A stretch of 64,000 nucleotides of DNA, from the NCBI GenBank assembly GCA_051294375.1, contig CM119268.1, positions 11,036,507-11,100,506 on the forward strand. The letters run 5' to 3'. The stretch comes from Paraspadella gotoi. Its lineage: Eukaryota > Chaetognatha. Under the pieces are notes generated by a model, which searched no databases, was not told the origin of the DNA, and worked only from the letters and a program-made list of their open reading frames with translations. This document shows, one piece after another, positions 1 through 23,610 of the stretch. Position 1 is the first letter of the stretch; each line of letters opens with the position of its first letter. The position numbers and the translations under genes are program-made.

Positions 1-102
1 GAACACAAATTTTCCGCGTTTAAATGTCGAAAAGTGAAGAAAGAGGAGTCTTTCCCTTAGCGATGCTCGGTATTCACTTTTTAATCTCGAGATTTATTAG
101 GC

Positions 103-165
<63 letters not shown>

Positions 166-3100
166 AGAACAGAAAGTAAGAAAGGGTGAGAGAGAAGCAA
201 GAGAAGAAAGAATGTAGCGAAAGAAAGAAAGAGGGAGTGGAAAGAAAGAAAGAAAGAAAGAAAGAAAAGAAAGAAAGAAAGAAAGAAAAAGAAGAAAGAA
301 AGAAAGAAAGAAAGGGAGAGAGAGTGAGAGAGAGTATGACCGATTCAAATTCGACATCAAATCCGATTTTTTTTTCTGAGCTCATCATCTCCAAAGGTCT
401 TATTAGTTTAAGGGGGACATCCCAACGCTTTCGAAAAAATAGAAAGTGAAAACGATCTCCAAGTTTGTGAACGTACCGAGCGAGTGACCAATTTTTTTTT
501 TCCTCTTTGTTATGATCGCCACTTCTCTCTCTTTCAATTTGTTTAACGTTTATAAAACTATTTTCGGCACCATACATATCGACAACGTCCGAGCTTCGAC
601 GATTGAGCACTTTGGTGTTCCTTAATGCGCCCCATAATCGAATTTTCACCACGCCCCCTTTCCGTCTCAAGTCGCATCATCAGTCTCCAAGCCCTCCTTT
701 TTTTCCCCCTCCCTCCCTTACTGCCTCCAACTCTCATCCCTTCTTCCCGCCGCACTTTCCAAAATCAAAAACCGAAACTGGAATCCTGTCCGTTTCGAAC
801 GAATCCCGGAAATGAAACCGAATTCGGGCTGCGCGGTCGGCTCCCGTCGGCTCGCACGTCGGCTCCCGCGGTCGGCCTCCGCGTCGGCCTTCCGCGTCGG
901 CATCCGGTCGGATCCGCGTCGGCTCCGCGTCCGGACATTCGCGTCGGCTCCGCGTCGGCTCCGCGTTCGGCTCCGCGTCGGCTCCAGGTCGGCTCGTCTG
1001 TTTTAAAATCGTGGATTTCCAACTCGACTTTAAAATCCAATTTAGTCCGCATCCTTATTTTCCGTTGTTTACTTTTTTCATTAAACTTTACGCATCGCAC
1101 GCTTTTCGTCGGTACTTCAGAAAACTCCCATCATTTCCTCTTTTTTCTATTTCCGTTTAAAAAAAATTCAAATTTCCATTTTAATTTCCGTTTTTCCGAA
1201 GAAGCGAGTGCCCTTCCGCGACCAGAGCCTGTCCGCTTCCTTGTCGACTTTCCCCCGCTCCCGAGCCCCTGGGGCAGCTCGCTTTGGACCAGATGCTGCC
1301 TTGCCCTGAGTGCAGCTATCTGGCGTTTTCCCAAAAAAAAATTATTAAGCCAAGGCTCTTTTTAATCTCCTACGCGTCCATTTTATTTGCAAACATATTC
1401 TTTTGTTTACTTTGTAGTACCCGCTAACGAATACTTCTCTTCCTTTTCCCTCTTTCTCATCCCTGCATTTTTATTTCAAAACTTCATAATCTTATCGGAC
1501 CGCCGAGCGAGACAATTTTCATCTCCTGACGTCATGACGGTGCCGACCAAATCATCATTGGAATTTGTGATGAACAACGTCGTACGTAGCCTCAAACGGT
1601 GTCAATTGTCATCATCATCATTATTCATCGTCATCGTCATGAATCTTCGGACTCGTTAAAATTTTAAACTTTGTCATTAAATGAAAAGATCTTTAAAAAC
1701 CTATTCCTGTTCAATTAAATTTGCCCCGAAAAATCACTATTTATTTTCCGAATTCCCTTGATTTTAAAAACTGTTTTTGTTTTATTTTTCAAATCGGTAG
1801 TAGTTATATTTGTGAACAAATACAAAAGGATTAATGAGGGTAAAATAAATGTTTCAACTTAGTTTTTAGCATCCTGGCAATGAAGTACCCGCATTTTCTT
1901 TTTTATTCTTGTGTAATATTGATATCTGATGTTTCTCTTCTCTCCTCGATGTTTTTTTTTTTCTTTTCGAAGAGGGCGCACGTGGATTGCGCCCAGGTTC
2001 TTTCTCGTCATTCGAACTCAGAAGTTCGACGTTTTAATTAATGATTAAAACGAATCCGTCAAAAAAACGGACTTCGTGGCTCAAGATTAATAATCGAAGT
2101 TCCGATTTCAATTTGGCACCTTCGATCTCTAAATCTAACCCCAGTCTTCTTGTTTGAGGCTAATTTTCTTTTTACTAGCCTTTTTTTGTCTTTATACTTG
2201 ATCTTTTCCTTATTTTCTTTCTGTTGCGATTTATAAGCCATATTTAACTTACATTTTTATTCCGAAATTAAAAGTTTTTTTTTCAGTGTTTTTTTAGAAA
2301 ATACAACCGGACAAACACACCCTAATGTTTTATTTTGAGCGTTAATTTTTTCATCCCATCTTCCCATTTAATCTTTTTCAAACTTTGACGGACGCACAAT
2401 TGTTTTCTTTCTGTTTATTAAGATTGAATCTGGTGTCATCGACATTCGTCCCGAGAGGGAATCGAATTAACGAATTCGGTCGAGTCCGTCGTCGTCGTCG
2501 TCGAATCGATAATCTCCTGTCTCTCTCGTCGCTTGAAACGAATAATTTCGACTTTTCAGCGAAATTTTCTCTCGCCACATCGGCGTCTTTCCGATTGTTG
2601 ACGTTTGTTTCCAATTTTAGAGCGTCACTTCCCACCTGTCTCTCTCTCTCATCCCTCTCATCCTCTCATCTCTCTCTCGTCTCTCTCCTCTCTCCTCTCT
2701 TCTCTGCTGTCTCTCTCTCTCCTCGCCCCCATCGATTTTTCCTATTCCTCTGTTCTGAACCATGTTTTCTCCCTCCTCTACCGTCTCAAGGACTTTCGTT
2801 CTTGTTTTTATTATTGAAACAAAACGACTAAAATGGTTTCCTCTTCCTTTTCCATCAGGGGCCAACTCCCTCGCATCGTTTCTTTTTAAATTTTGGCAGC
2901 GATCCTGCCAAATTCTCTCTCGTTCCTCTGTCCTCTTCCTCCTCTTCCCCCATCCCCAACGCCGCACTTTTCCTCGCGGCGGGCTAAACTAGAGCAATTA
3001 ACCATCATCCCCGTCTTCCTCCTCAATGCTTTCTCCACACCCGTCCCACCCACCTCGCTCCTCTAATAACCCTTATTGTACTAGTCCTCTCATCTTCCTG

Positions 3101-3440
3101 CTCCAAGTCTCCTCTCTCTCTCCTCTCGTCTACTATCTAATTCCTCTCTCTCTCTCGTCTTCTCTCTGCTTCTCTCCTCTCAGTCCGGAGAATCATGACT
3201 CGAATCATTCCATTCTCCTCCATTCCTTTCAGATGGCTCCTGACGATAAACTTGATTCGGAAAAGTCGCAATAAAAAATGAACAAAGAAAAACCAAAAAT
3301 GCTGATCGCGGATCTGGAAAAACTAAGAAGCTCCAGAGAGAGACGAGGAACGAGAAGTAGAGAGAGAGAGAGAGAGAGAAGAGAGAGGGAGAGAGAGAGA
3401 GAGAGAGAAGAAGAGAGAACAGAGAGATGAGAGGAGAGAG

Positions 3441-3471
<31 letters not shown>

Positions 3472-3501
3472 AGAAAGAGAGAGAGAAAACAGAGAACGAG
3501 T

Positions 3502-3534
<33 letters not shown>

Positions 3535-3840
3535 GAGAAGAAAGAGAGACAGGAGGATGGCCGCGCGAATTCCATCGCCAGACTTTTTCCAACAAATCAA
3601 GACACATCGACGAACTTACCCCATGTTTTACGCCCGCGCAGCTTCGATTTTTGCCCAACGCCCGCCATTCCAAGACTACTTCCGAACGACGCCGTCGATG
3701 GCGCGACTCGGCGCGGCGTTTTTCCTCGTCGAAAGCCACCAACGCCGCCGAGGCCGTCGCCAATCAAAACCGCGCCAATTACGACCTCTCTTCGCCAGCA
3801 TCGGACGTTGACGCTGCTTTTGACTTTTTTAAACGACGCT
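1..3840. repeat. gene-poor low-complexity stretch
   Basis: I see no supportable gene here. It contains (GA)n at about 104-160 followed by (GAAA)n at about 205-320, a GC-rich minisatellite at 838-992, CT-rich DNA at 2640-2735 and 3110-3180, and GA-rich DNA at 3355-3550. The open frames are serine/leucine-rich or arginine/glutamate-rich translations of these repeats. The segment at 3550-3840 is CG-rich and could hold the 5' UTR or signal-peptide exon of the integrin gene that follows, but no signal peptide is recognisable in any one frame. Confidence 0.6.
838..992 (+). repeat. GC-rich minisatellite, unit near CGCGTCGGCTCC
   Basis: A 12-base unit close to CGCGTCGGCTCC recurs about a dozen times with small length and base changes. 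It stands out by its CG content against AT-rich flanks. The translation is arginine/serine-rich in every frame and has no protein signature, so I call it a tandem repeat and not coding. Confidence 0.75.
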
Positions 3841-3845
3841 GACGA

Positions 3846-13506
<9,661 letters not shown>

Positions 13507-14649
13507 GGACTGGGGGGAATTAAGATTTATTTATTTTTTTATCTATATCGGGAGTATAAATCTAAATGTTTCGTTTGGAGAAAAACTTGGGGAAGGTAGG
13601 ATAAGTGGAGATCAAGATTTTTTTTTTTTATCAAGAATATAGATCTAATCGTTTTCTTTGGAACAAACTTGAAAAATTAAGATTCGTTTGGAAGAAGGAT
13701 CAAAATAATTTAGGTTAAAAAGTACATCGCAGAGAGAATCGGAACTTAGAATACTTACTAATTACTTAAATGAGTACAAGAGAATTAAAATTTATGAAAC
13801 AAAAAGAAAAGAAAAATCGAGATGATAAATAATGAATTTTGCCATTTTCAATTAAAAAGGGAGGTTTTTTCCTAAAAATTTGAGGATCAAAGAGATCAAA
13901 CGAATCCAGATTGACTCTAAAAAAGAAATTGCAAGAGAAGTTGAAGGTCGAAAGGGTCAAAAGTCAAAACAGCAGGTAAAGGATTACTCGAGTGAGAATC
14001 AGACCAAGTGAATAGTGAGTCTACGAAGTGAAACTTGGCAGAAAAAAAAAGGGGGCTTTGAGGCTAATATCGTTTTTTTTTCTTGCCTCCCTTCCCATTT
14101 TGTCATTCCTCTCCGTTATCCCTCTCCCGCCACTTCTACATCCTTTCCCTCTGTCCCCCTGCCCCACGACAAACTCCCTAGCTATCGCACAATCTCAATT
14201 TTGTCTTATAACTGAAGTACTAATGACATTATCATCTCAACCTTGTTTTGTCTAGAAATCTAATCGATATCCACCCTAAATCGATACTTGGATCATTTTC
14301 AATTTTCGTGTAGTAAATATTTCGATGCGCTTAAAAAAAATATATTTATTAACTCTTTCCATTTTTTGCTTTTGTAATTCTTTTTTAACTGAAATGGAAT
14401 TAATAAATAATTCTTTTTGTTGAAGGTTTCGAGTTTTTTAAGGGTCGTGTTAACAGCATCATGATTCAGGAAGCTTCAGTCAAAAGTGTTAGGTTTACGA
14501 AACTGAGAAAGAGATTAGAATTTTAAAAAAACGTTTATTTGAGACAATAAAGACAAGACAGCACATGTTATACTTTTTTTTTCAAAATTAAACTGCGTAA
14601 TAGCAGAGGGCACAGTTGCTTCGCTTTCAGCCGCAATAGGCGCTTCTGG
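13507..14649. other. intergenic region between convergent genes
   Basis: The integrin and DRC7 genes converge here, so both 3' UTRs should lie in this stretch. It is AT-rich with several AATAAA-like words. I see no further coding signal, and the cleavage sites cannot be fixed from sequence alone. Confidence 0.5.
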
Positions 14650-17600
14650 CTAATAGGCGCCTTCGATACGGTGATCCGCCCAAATCCTCTTGCAAAACGC
14701 CTTGTAAGACACTGGCGCCAACTCGCAATGCCTGAAGTGAAAAAAAAAAAGGAAGCGAGGCTAAAAAAAGAAACTTATAGAACAAAGCAGACGCCTCGCC
14801 ACAGCTTTTAGGCCTTAAAAGGAAAAAAAAGAGAGAACCGCTAAGACGCTGACAGCTTTTGTAATCTATAATCTCAATTGACGTGCCAAGTGTAACCTAT
14901 TTATTTTTCTTTAAAGCTATTTACCGCGCTTTGTGAATATTAGAATATTTGCTACTAATTTTTTTTGCTCAGAATTATCAATTATTGTAAACTTTCATGT
15001 ATATATTATTTATATTTATACATGTCTCGGAAAAGAGAAATACGCGAGTTCCCAAGTCGAAAAAACCATAAGCAAAATCTGCGTAAATCGCTTTTTTTGC
15101 AATGAGGAGGCAATTAGGCAAATGAAAAGGCCAAGCAACCCACTCTCCAATTCCAAAGCCCTCAGCAGAAGAAACGCACTAAAATAAAAATAAAAATATT
15201 CGGGACAAAGAAAAGAGAAAACTAGGAACGAGCCTGGCGAGTCGCAATTGCAGAATGTGGAGATTGAATTGGTTGTCGGCGACTTTGTCGTAGTATTCCT
15301 CCTCGTCCTCCTTCAGCATGAAGTTCAGGTTGTCGTAATACCAACGTTTGAGCCTCTCCAGCTCGATGGTCACTTGTTCGATGCGACGCTGAGGAAGTAG
15401 AGGGAGTAGCGGAATCGGGAAAAACAAAAGGCTAACGACTTTTTAAAAAAATTGTTTCGGTTACTTAGTAAAAATAATGAGAAGAGACAGGCGAATGAGA
15501 AAAAAATAAAGATTTAAAAAAAAACAAAATAACATTCGCGTCGCATCGTTCTTTTCTTTTTCTCTCGATGGCGACGCAGTTGGGAAAAAATTGGAGTGAA
15601 GATTATTAGAGTTGTCACTTTCTCAATTCTTCGCCTCACGCCGAAGATGAGGACGAGGAGGAGGATATGAATCACACAAAGAGAGTGGAATCGTGGTGTT
15701 TGCACTTAGAGAGAAGAGAAAGTGAGACAGAAAAACTGGGCGGGTTGAAGTTAGAGAAAAGAGGGATAGATGAGAGATGAAAGTTCGAGAGACGAAAAAG
15801 ACAAACGAGCGAAACAAAACAAGGTGGTTCAGTGAAGGTAAAAACACAGGGAAGAAACAAATATACCCAAGTGTAAACAAAGGAAACAATTAAAAATAAA
15901 CGATGAGAACCGATGAGAAACCGACGAAGCTGTGAACGATGGATAGAACGAACTGGTTCGATAAAAAAAAATTCAATACAACGTACAAACAATCAAACAA
16001 TCCATTAATCACCAGTATCAGGTTGGCCTTTTCAACGAGCCCTTGTTTGAATTCGGCGAAACATTCCTTCGTTATTCTCTGCGCTTGATACCAGGTCAAT
16101 TTGGGCGGGTTGTCGATCTTGGCCAAGAATGGCGCCAAGTAATCCAAACCCATGTTTCGACGCCTGAGGTCGGATTGGAGGTGAGGAAGAAAAGACTATT
16201 TTTGAGGCTTTTCTTTTCGAACCATTGTGCAGCGATTTCTTCCGCAATATTGGTTGTGAGAATTACTTTTTTTCCTACTTCTACCATTTTTCCTACTTTC
16301 CTATTTTTTTTTTTTTTTTTTGCGCTTTGCTTTGATTTGCTTTACTTTCCTATTCTTTCATTACTTATTCTTTCCTTTTATTTCCTATTATTCCATTCCT
16401 GATCTTTCATTTCCTATTTTCCCCTTTACTATTCTTTCCTTTATTTTCTTCCCTTTCCTATTCTTTCTTTATATTTTATATATATTTGCTTTGCTTTGCT
16501 TTGCTTTGCTTTCCTTTCCGATTCTTTACTTTTATTTCCTATTCTTTCCTTTCCTGATCTTTCATTTCCTCTTCTCCCCTTTATTATTCTTTCCTTTCCT
16601 ATTCTTTCTTTATATTTCCTATTCTTTCCTTTCTTTTCCTTTCCTTTTTTTATTCTTCCCTTCCTTAATATTTCCTTTCCTTCTCTATTCTTTCCTTTTC
16701 GATACTCTCCTTTCATTTTCCCATTCTCCCCCTCACTATTCTTTCCAGTCCTTTTCTATTCTTTCCCTTTCCTCCCGTTTTGCCTGTATTCTTCCTCGGC
16801 CGCTTCCGCCTCCATCTTGCGACGAAGAAGTCGCAAATCTCTGTTCCTTCCGGTGTCGTATTTGGAAAACTCTAGCTCGTAGACGACCTCCTCCTTCAGA
16901 CGGTCTTCCAGTAAAGTTTTAGTCTGCGATGAGATATGAGTAGCTATCGTTACCAACCAAGTATTATTGCGATAAGCTATCGAAGCAATATTCGATAAAA
17001 AAAAAAAAGTTTAACTTAGCCTGTCCAAGGTCAGGAGCGAGAAAGCTTATTAATTAAATGAATGGATAATTTTTAAATTGGTTGCATTGGGTATGGGGCA
17101 CGGTTGCCACTCGAAAAAAATACATACACTTTTTTCATGATTTAAAAAAAAAAGGCTACAATAATGACCAATATAACCAATATAACCACTAACCTCGAGT
17201 TCAGCTTTTTTAATCAACAGTTTGCTGTTTTCTTCTTTCTTCAAAAGATCGATCAACATCTCGTAGAGTTCCACGTTCTTCAACTTCCGGGCCTTAGGAT
17301 CCACCTGCGCGTGCGAATCTCATTAGCAGTCGTGCGTGACTTTTTTTTTTCTCGCGCGATACCACAATCTTGGCATTCAATGTAGAGAAAACGAACCTCG
17401 AAGCAATAGATGAGCCTTAATCTATAAATATAGTACCAAAACCTTAAAGAATAACGCTAACAAATTAAATTCAAATTAAATTCTAAGTTAAGTCTTTTTT
17501 TTTCAAATATACTTGAAACATGGTGTGCAGGTCGACGTCGAAAGAGACATATCCTTTTTCCTCAATGTCCGTGGGTTTTCTGAATTCGCGAACTGAAGCC

Positions 17601-20398
17601 GTGACTCTCTCTTTCGCCGTGTGATACCTTTGGAGATTGGTCATTTCTCGAATGATTGCTATTTTTTAATTCCTTCTTCGAGAGATGAGGAGAATTTTTA
17701 ACCTCAAGGTGATTCTGTTCAGCACTTGGTCGTAGACAATTTCCTCGATGTCGTCGTTTGCGTCCACCAATGGATCGTGGTGAAACCTTTCCACGATTCT
17801 CTAGAAAAAGTAGGATAACAATATGAATTAATTTTTGAAAAAGACTCCACTAATGCTTTAATACAAACGACAAATATTAACAAATATGACCGATAAGCAA
17901 TACGGAGTTTGCGAAATTTCTCACCAAAATTCGTTTCTCGTAGGAAATCGATCTGTTGGTTTCACCGCCGCCCGGTTTGTGGTCGCTCTTGTCCGATCGA
18001 CTGGCCACGATCTTGTACAGCGTCTGTCGGTGGTAGAGATTGTCGTATCGGTCCATGAACTTCTCCGTCATCTCCGGACCCAACTCTCTTCGTATCTCCA
18101 ACCCGTCCACTCTGCCAATGGGGGAAGATACAATAAATATCATTTTTGTACAAAATATTTAAGTAATTTTTAAGGCGATTAGGTTAAGTATTAAAATACG
18201 ATCAAAAAAATTGTTTCCTGACCTTGCCTTGTGATAATATGTCATGGTTCTATCCACGTCCAAGACTGTCGTATTCAATTTGAAAACGTGTTTGCGAAGA
18301 CAATTTCGACGTCCTGATCGATAAAAAAAAAGTCTTTAATTGATTTATTAGAATTGATCAGTCCTGAGGGATAACAACGTCAAGTCCGAAAATGTTTATC
18401 TACTTTCACTCACCTGGCACAAACTTTTCGGTACAAAACCCGGCGACGTAGTTGTGGACCCGTTCGGAGAGTTTGTCGACGCGGTGTTGGAAGTATTCGC
18501 GACTCTCCATCACGTCCGTCATTCCGTTGTCATCGTAGGTGGTCACTCTTCTCATCAGGCCGTCCTAGAGCGACAATCAATCGATTGAAGCTTTCAAGGA
18601 GAGAAGCCAATCTTCTTTTTAATGGCTTGTGTCTTGTAATTCACCTCCATGATGTAAGGCGCGTACTTTTCTAATTTCGCCTTTTTGTACAGCACAACTT
18701 TTTTTCCGGCCGGATATCGCATTTCCATTTCTGTGTCGACAAGATGGAATTTTTAAGGAGACAAGATTGAACATAAAATCAAACCGAACATGATCGACGT
18801 TCTTTCGCAGTATTTAAAAAGTTATGGATAGAAGATTTAGTGAATTATTTAGTGCATAAATCTTAGCAAAAATTAATTAAAAATTAAAAAATCCTGCGAC
18901 AAAACGCTTAACAAAAACTGTCTCACGTTCGACCCTCACTTATTTTTTTCCCCTCAAATAAGAAACTTATAAGCTATAAGTATGAAATCACGAAAATGCT
19001 TTCAGTTCAAATTCACTGACGCTTGGGCGTGAGGAATAACTTCTCCGTCCAACTCGGCGGCATATCGATCACGAGCGGTTCCTCCTCATCCGTGCCGCCT
19101 TTGTCTCCGCCGCCTTCTTCATCGCCGTACTCTTCGAATCCTGAAGAGAAAAATCAAAATGGCGGCGCGTGTGGCGTGCCGGCGGGAAATAGTCTTCTGT
19201 TTAAACATAATCTGTATACCATACTAACTAAAACGCATAGAAAACTCTATATGGAATATATGAACAATATATAAATCCTAACGAGAATAAATGAATAAGA
19301 TTTCGTTAATTCCTAAACTTCTCTTTAACAATTCTATTTTTTCTCACTTCTTTCATTTCGACAAATTAATTTTTCAATGTTTTCAAATTTCCTTCGAGAT
19401 TTCCTCCTCTTCCTTCTCCTCCTCCTCCTCCTCCTCCTTCGCCTCTTTCTCATTAGAGTCGCGACGAAATTCGCAAACCGACAGACGGACAGACAGACCG
19501 AAAAGTTGAATAAGGTCTTTAGCGATGACTACAAAACGCCGTGTACTTACCTTTCCCGCCTCCGCTCTCGCCCTCCTCGCCGCTCTTGGCGAGAAAGGCA
19601 GCGAGGGCCAGCTGTCGATCCGTCGTGTTGAACATGTACTCCCAACCGGTGCAGTCGAGCAGATCCCACATCATCTCGCCGCAGCCATCGCTGCAGTCCT
19701 GCATGTTGACCCAGTAGTTCTGGTGATTCCAGATCGACTCGATGCCGTGGAAACTGTGAAAAAAAAACGTATTATTGCTAGGTCGTTATTGTTGTTAATT
19801 GTGGCGGATGTTGGTGGTTGTTGATAGCTATGGCTGTTGGACGAACCACCTCCCACCACAGACCGATGATCGTCCACCGAGTGGGCGTGTCCCGTCAGCG
19901 GCTCGATGAAGAACGTCTCCGCAATCTCCCGCTTTCCCTCGAGGATGACGATCCAGGCGTGGACGCGAAGTCCTTTGAGGGGATCCGTTGGTGGCTTCTC
20001 CAATTCCTGATGGAAAGAGACCGTTTGATACTTGATACAGGGCGATGACCTAACACTTGCCACAATCACTAAGAAAAATTGACGTTTTATCGGTAAACAC
20101 GTAAGATAATGTATGTGAAAAAAACAACAATTTCGTTAAACCGTTTTGGTAAATCCTTTTAAGTTAATGTCCTAAATTAAATCATCTTTTTCCACTGGAT
20201 TTTTTCTTCGTATGCAAGGCCGAAGAATGAAAGGCACCTCCAACTTGGCGAGCTTTTCCGCCTTGATCTCCGCCTCCTTCTTTATCTCCGCGTCGACTTT
20301 CTTCTTCTTCATCCGGATTTCGTATCTGGAGAGACCCACGGGCTTGGGAGGTATGTTCTCTTCATCCGGGGGCTGCAAAGATAAGGGGTTGATTCAGG

Positions 20399-20444
<46 letters not shown>

Positions 20445-22165
20445 TTTTTAAGCAAAGTAGCTAAATAACTGAATGATTTATTTATCGTTTACATTATTTA
20501 GGTATTATTATTACCTATTAATCCAATCTACCTTTTCCTTCAAAAACGGACACTCCTCTCTCGTTTGATCCCTGTTGCAGATTTCCCTCGATGCGTAACC
20601 GGTGGCGACGTAAGCGTCGTATCCTGCTCCCAACAGCAGCGAACAAAGGAGCATCGCAAAGTCCAAACAGTTGCCACTTTGCTTGCGCAGAGTCGTCATA
20701 GGGGCCACTTGCAAAACTGGCTGAAGTGGTAGAGGTTAGTGGAGGGTTTAAAACCGGCAGCAACTTAACAGTGCGGGATTTTCGCTATCCGGAACTTGTA
20801 AAAACGGTCGTTTTAACCTAACCAGATATATGTCTCAAATTTTCCATTCAAATAGTTGGCAACTTGACACTACAGAATCTAAAAGAAAAATCGGTCAAAT
20901 AGAGGAAAGAACACTTCGCTAAATTACAGACTTGTCACTCTCAGAGGACAAACAATTAGAAAAATGGACTCTCAGCCTAATTCTGAACCAGCTCTATAGG
21001 GGGATCCAAAGGCTCGTAGTCCAAGTAGTCGGCGACAAAGTTGGCCGCGCCCTGCCATTTGTGGAGCTCGATGAAGGGCAGCAGCGCCGGCCGCAGGGTG
21101 AGGCAGACCAGCTTTTCCACGCTGCACTCGTTCACGGGATACACGTAGAGCGCCTGTGAGAGAGAACATTATATAATTATATATATTATATAATATATAT
21201 ATATAATTTAATTATTTATTTATTAATAATTTAATTATAATGGATAATTTTATAATGATTAAGCCAATTTCTTAATAGGAGTTTAGTTGAGCTATGAGGA
21301 TAGAGAGAAGGTTTTGGTGATGATATGGCAGATGAAATGAGATGCGAATGAAGGTTACAGATGAGATTATAGATAGTCTGACCTTTCTGTCTCGGTATAA
21401 GTGGAGATACTGTCTACGAAAGTTCTCGGCGATGATGAGAATTTCCTTTTCTCTTGCGTTGTTTTCTTTGTAAGAATCTGGAAACTCGGTCGAGAGACTG
21501 ATTCTTGAGACGCCTCTGGGATTCAGGGTTTCAAATTTTTTAAGCTACTTCGGACCAATTCTTTATTGTTTATTTTGACTGACTTTCTGGGAAACGACGA
21601 TCGAAAATGCAACGTGTTTTTTAATATTTATTTACATCGAGATCGTAAGGGACGAGGAATAAAACAGTTTAAGTTGTTTTTAAACAAACAACGAATAAAA
21701 TCCAATTAAAACAATTTTTAAAAAAACATTGAAAACGTGAAAACAGTGAAAAAGAGGCAACTGAAGCTGCAACAAAAAACCAATTAAAATGTTATTGAGA
21801 AGAAAGCAGACGGCCTCGACCATCCCATTTCCCTCTGCTTGATCGTCGCCGCGACCGTCACTCGCGAAATCGGACACCGACATTGAATTCTCGGCCGTCC
21901 TAAGACGTAAGCCCGTTTTCTCACTACGGCGATGCCCAGGTCGCTAACCGCGAACGTCAATTCAATAACTCACTCACTTCACTCCGCTCAATCCAACCGG
22001 CCAAGACCTGTAAGTCGGCGCTTTGAGCCAAATCAGACTGAGCTCCTTCTTCAGCTCCTGCAATCCTTCTTCCTCTTGAGGAGTTTCCGCGGAGGCGACG
22101 TCGTCGTGGACTTCGGCGTCTTTCAACTCGATCGTCGGCGTCGGCAGCGGCTCCTCGGTCGCCAT
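14650..22165 (-). CDS. DRC7: dynein regulatory complex subunit 7 (DRC7/CCDC135/lobo)
   Basis: Subunit of the nexin-dynein regulatory complex that controls ciliary and flagellar beating. Nineteen exons join in phase to about 870 residues (human protein about 874). Exons, 5' to 3': 22165-22008, 21515-21383, 21153-20989, 20720-20532, 20372-20238, 20006-19864, 19753-19551, 19140-19021, 18730-18645, 18564-18414, 18313-18223, 18111-17925, 17800-17703, 17627-17513, 17304-17194, 16923-16784, 16163-16013, 15388-15234, 14731-14650. Family signatures in order: AENFRRQYLHLYRDRK, VNECSVEKLVCLTLRP, the transglutaminase-like core GNCLDFAMLLCSLLLGAGYD, GLRVHAWIVILEGKRE, FFIEPLTGH, GIESIWNHQNYWVNMQDC, AKLEKYAPYI, LDYLAPFLAKI, ECFAEFKQGLVEKANLI and HCELAPVSYKA near the end. 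The start MATEEPLP gives the full N-terminus. Introns after 16784 and 15234 appear to use GC donors. No damage seen. Confidence 0.95.
16300..16780 (+). repeat. pyrimidine-rich TTTCC/TTTGC low-complexity tract
   Basis: Degenerate TTTCCTATTC and GCTTT repeats fill the DRC7 intron between 16784 and 16163. On the sense (minus) strand this is a purine-rich intron. No coding content. Confidence 0.85.
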
Positions 22166-23005
22166 GGCGACGGAGGCGACCGTCTCTATCTCGAGGGTTG
22201 TGGCTTTACGAAAGTCGTTGCGAATAAAAGCTAAATATAAAAACAGTCGCCTCGCTCTTTCTTTATTTATTTCGATCGAAATAAAAAAAAAGTTTTAAAA
22301 AAAATCTCAATTGATGACCTACTCGTTCCGAACGTAAAGGAGGCGTCTTGATTAGAGACGTGAGTGGGCGTGGCTTGAGTCGTATACAGACGCGCGAATT
22401 TCTCGAGTGGGAACGCGGGAAAAGTAAACTCGGGTTTTTTTTTTTTACGAAAGTGAAGAAAGAGAAGAAGAATTAGAAAGAGGTTGAACGGGAGCGATTA
22501 CCGATTAGACTGATTAAAGGCACGTAGGAATTTTTACGCTTTTTAACTTTTCCTTGACTCGTCTAATAAGGATGATAATAATTTTCAGGGAAACGATTCG
22601 TCAAAATTTTTAGTTACGCTATTTATAACGATTATTATCGATTGTGTCCAGATTGTCATAACTTTGAAATCCTTTTTTTTTCCCAAGAACAACACCATTA
22701 TTTTTCTGTTTCGACATTTTTGATGAGGACCTGCAAGAATTTCAGTTTTATTATCGTCCTTTTTCGTTTTCGTCATCGTAAAAGCGGCGACATTTTATGT
22801 TTTTATTCGCAAATATTAAGGAAAACAAAAGGGAAACGAAAGAGGAAAAGCGAGAAAGACGAATGACGATAGGTGGCTGTGAAATCATTTCAGAAACTTA
22901 TTAAAAGAGGAAGGATGGGGGAAAACGGGAAAGGGGAAGGGAAGACGAGAATATATGAAGAGAATGAAGGAAACGGGAGTAAAAAAAAGTTTACTGAACG
23001 GAGAG

Positions 23006-23130
<125 letters not shown>

Positions 23131-23553
23131 GACGTAGAGAGCTCTTATAGCCTTCTCTTTCAAAGTCTAGAAAGAAGATTACAAAAGCACCTGATTCAAC
23201 TTTTTAACGATTAACACTCCAGGGAATTTAAACGCTTTTAATCGATTTTTTTTTTTTTTAATATTTTTAAAACGATCTGTTTGCCCGTCCGTTTATTTCA
23301 TTCAAAAGCCCTTTTCAAAATTTACGAATTTATCAATAAAAACATTTTCGTTGGAGACTAATTAGAGGCGACCCTTCACTAGACAGTGCTGAGTAGTGAG
23401 TAACTGAGTATCCAAAAAAGGAAAGGAACAACTCGACCTTCAACCTATGAGTTTAATGATCGGTTCTCTCGTTTTTGGACGAGTGCAACTTGGATCTATG
23501 GTCAGACGCCGTAAAAGATCTCTCTCTCTCTTCTCCAACTTACGCATAGAAGT

Positions 23554-23610
<57 letters not shown>

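Noticed and set aside
74-670. Long serine/leucine-rich and arginine/glutamate-rich reading frames here and at many other CT/GA tracts
   Set aside because: They are translations of dinucleotide and tetranucleotide repeats, open on both strands, with no domain or splice structure.
625-1365. 246-codon frame on the plus strand
   Set aside because: It crosses the GC-rich minisatellite and a pyrimidine-rich stretch; composition is repeat-driven and no family is recognisable.
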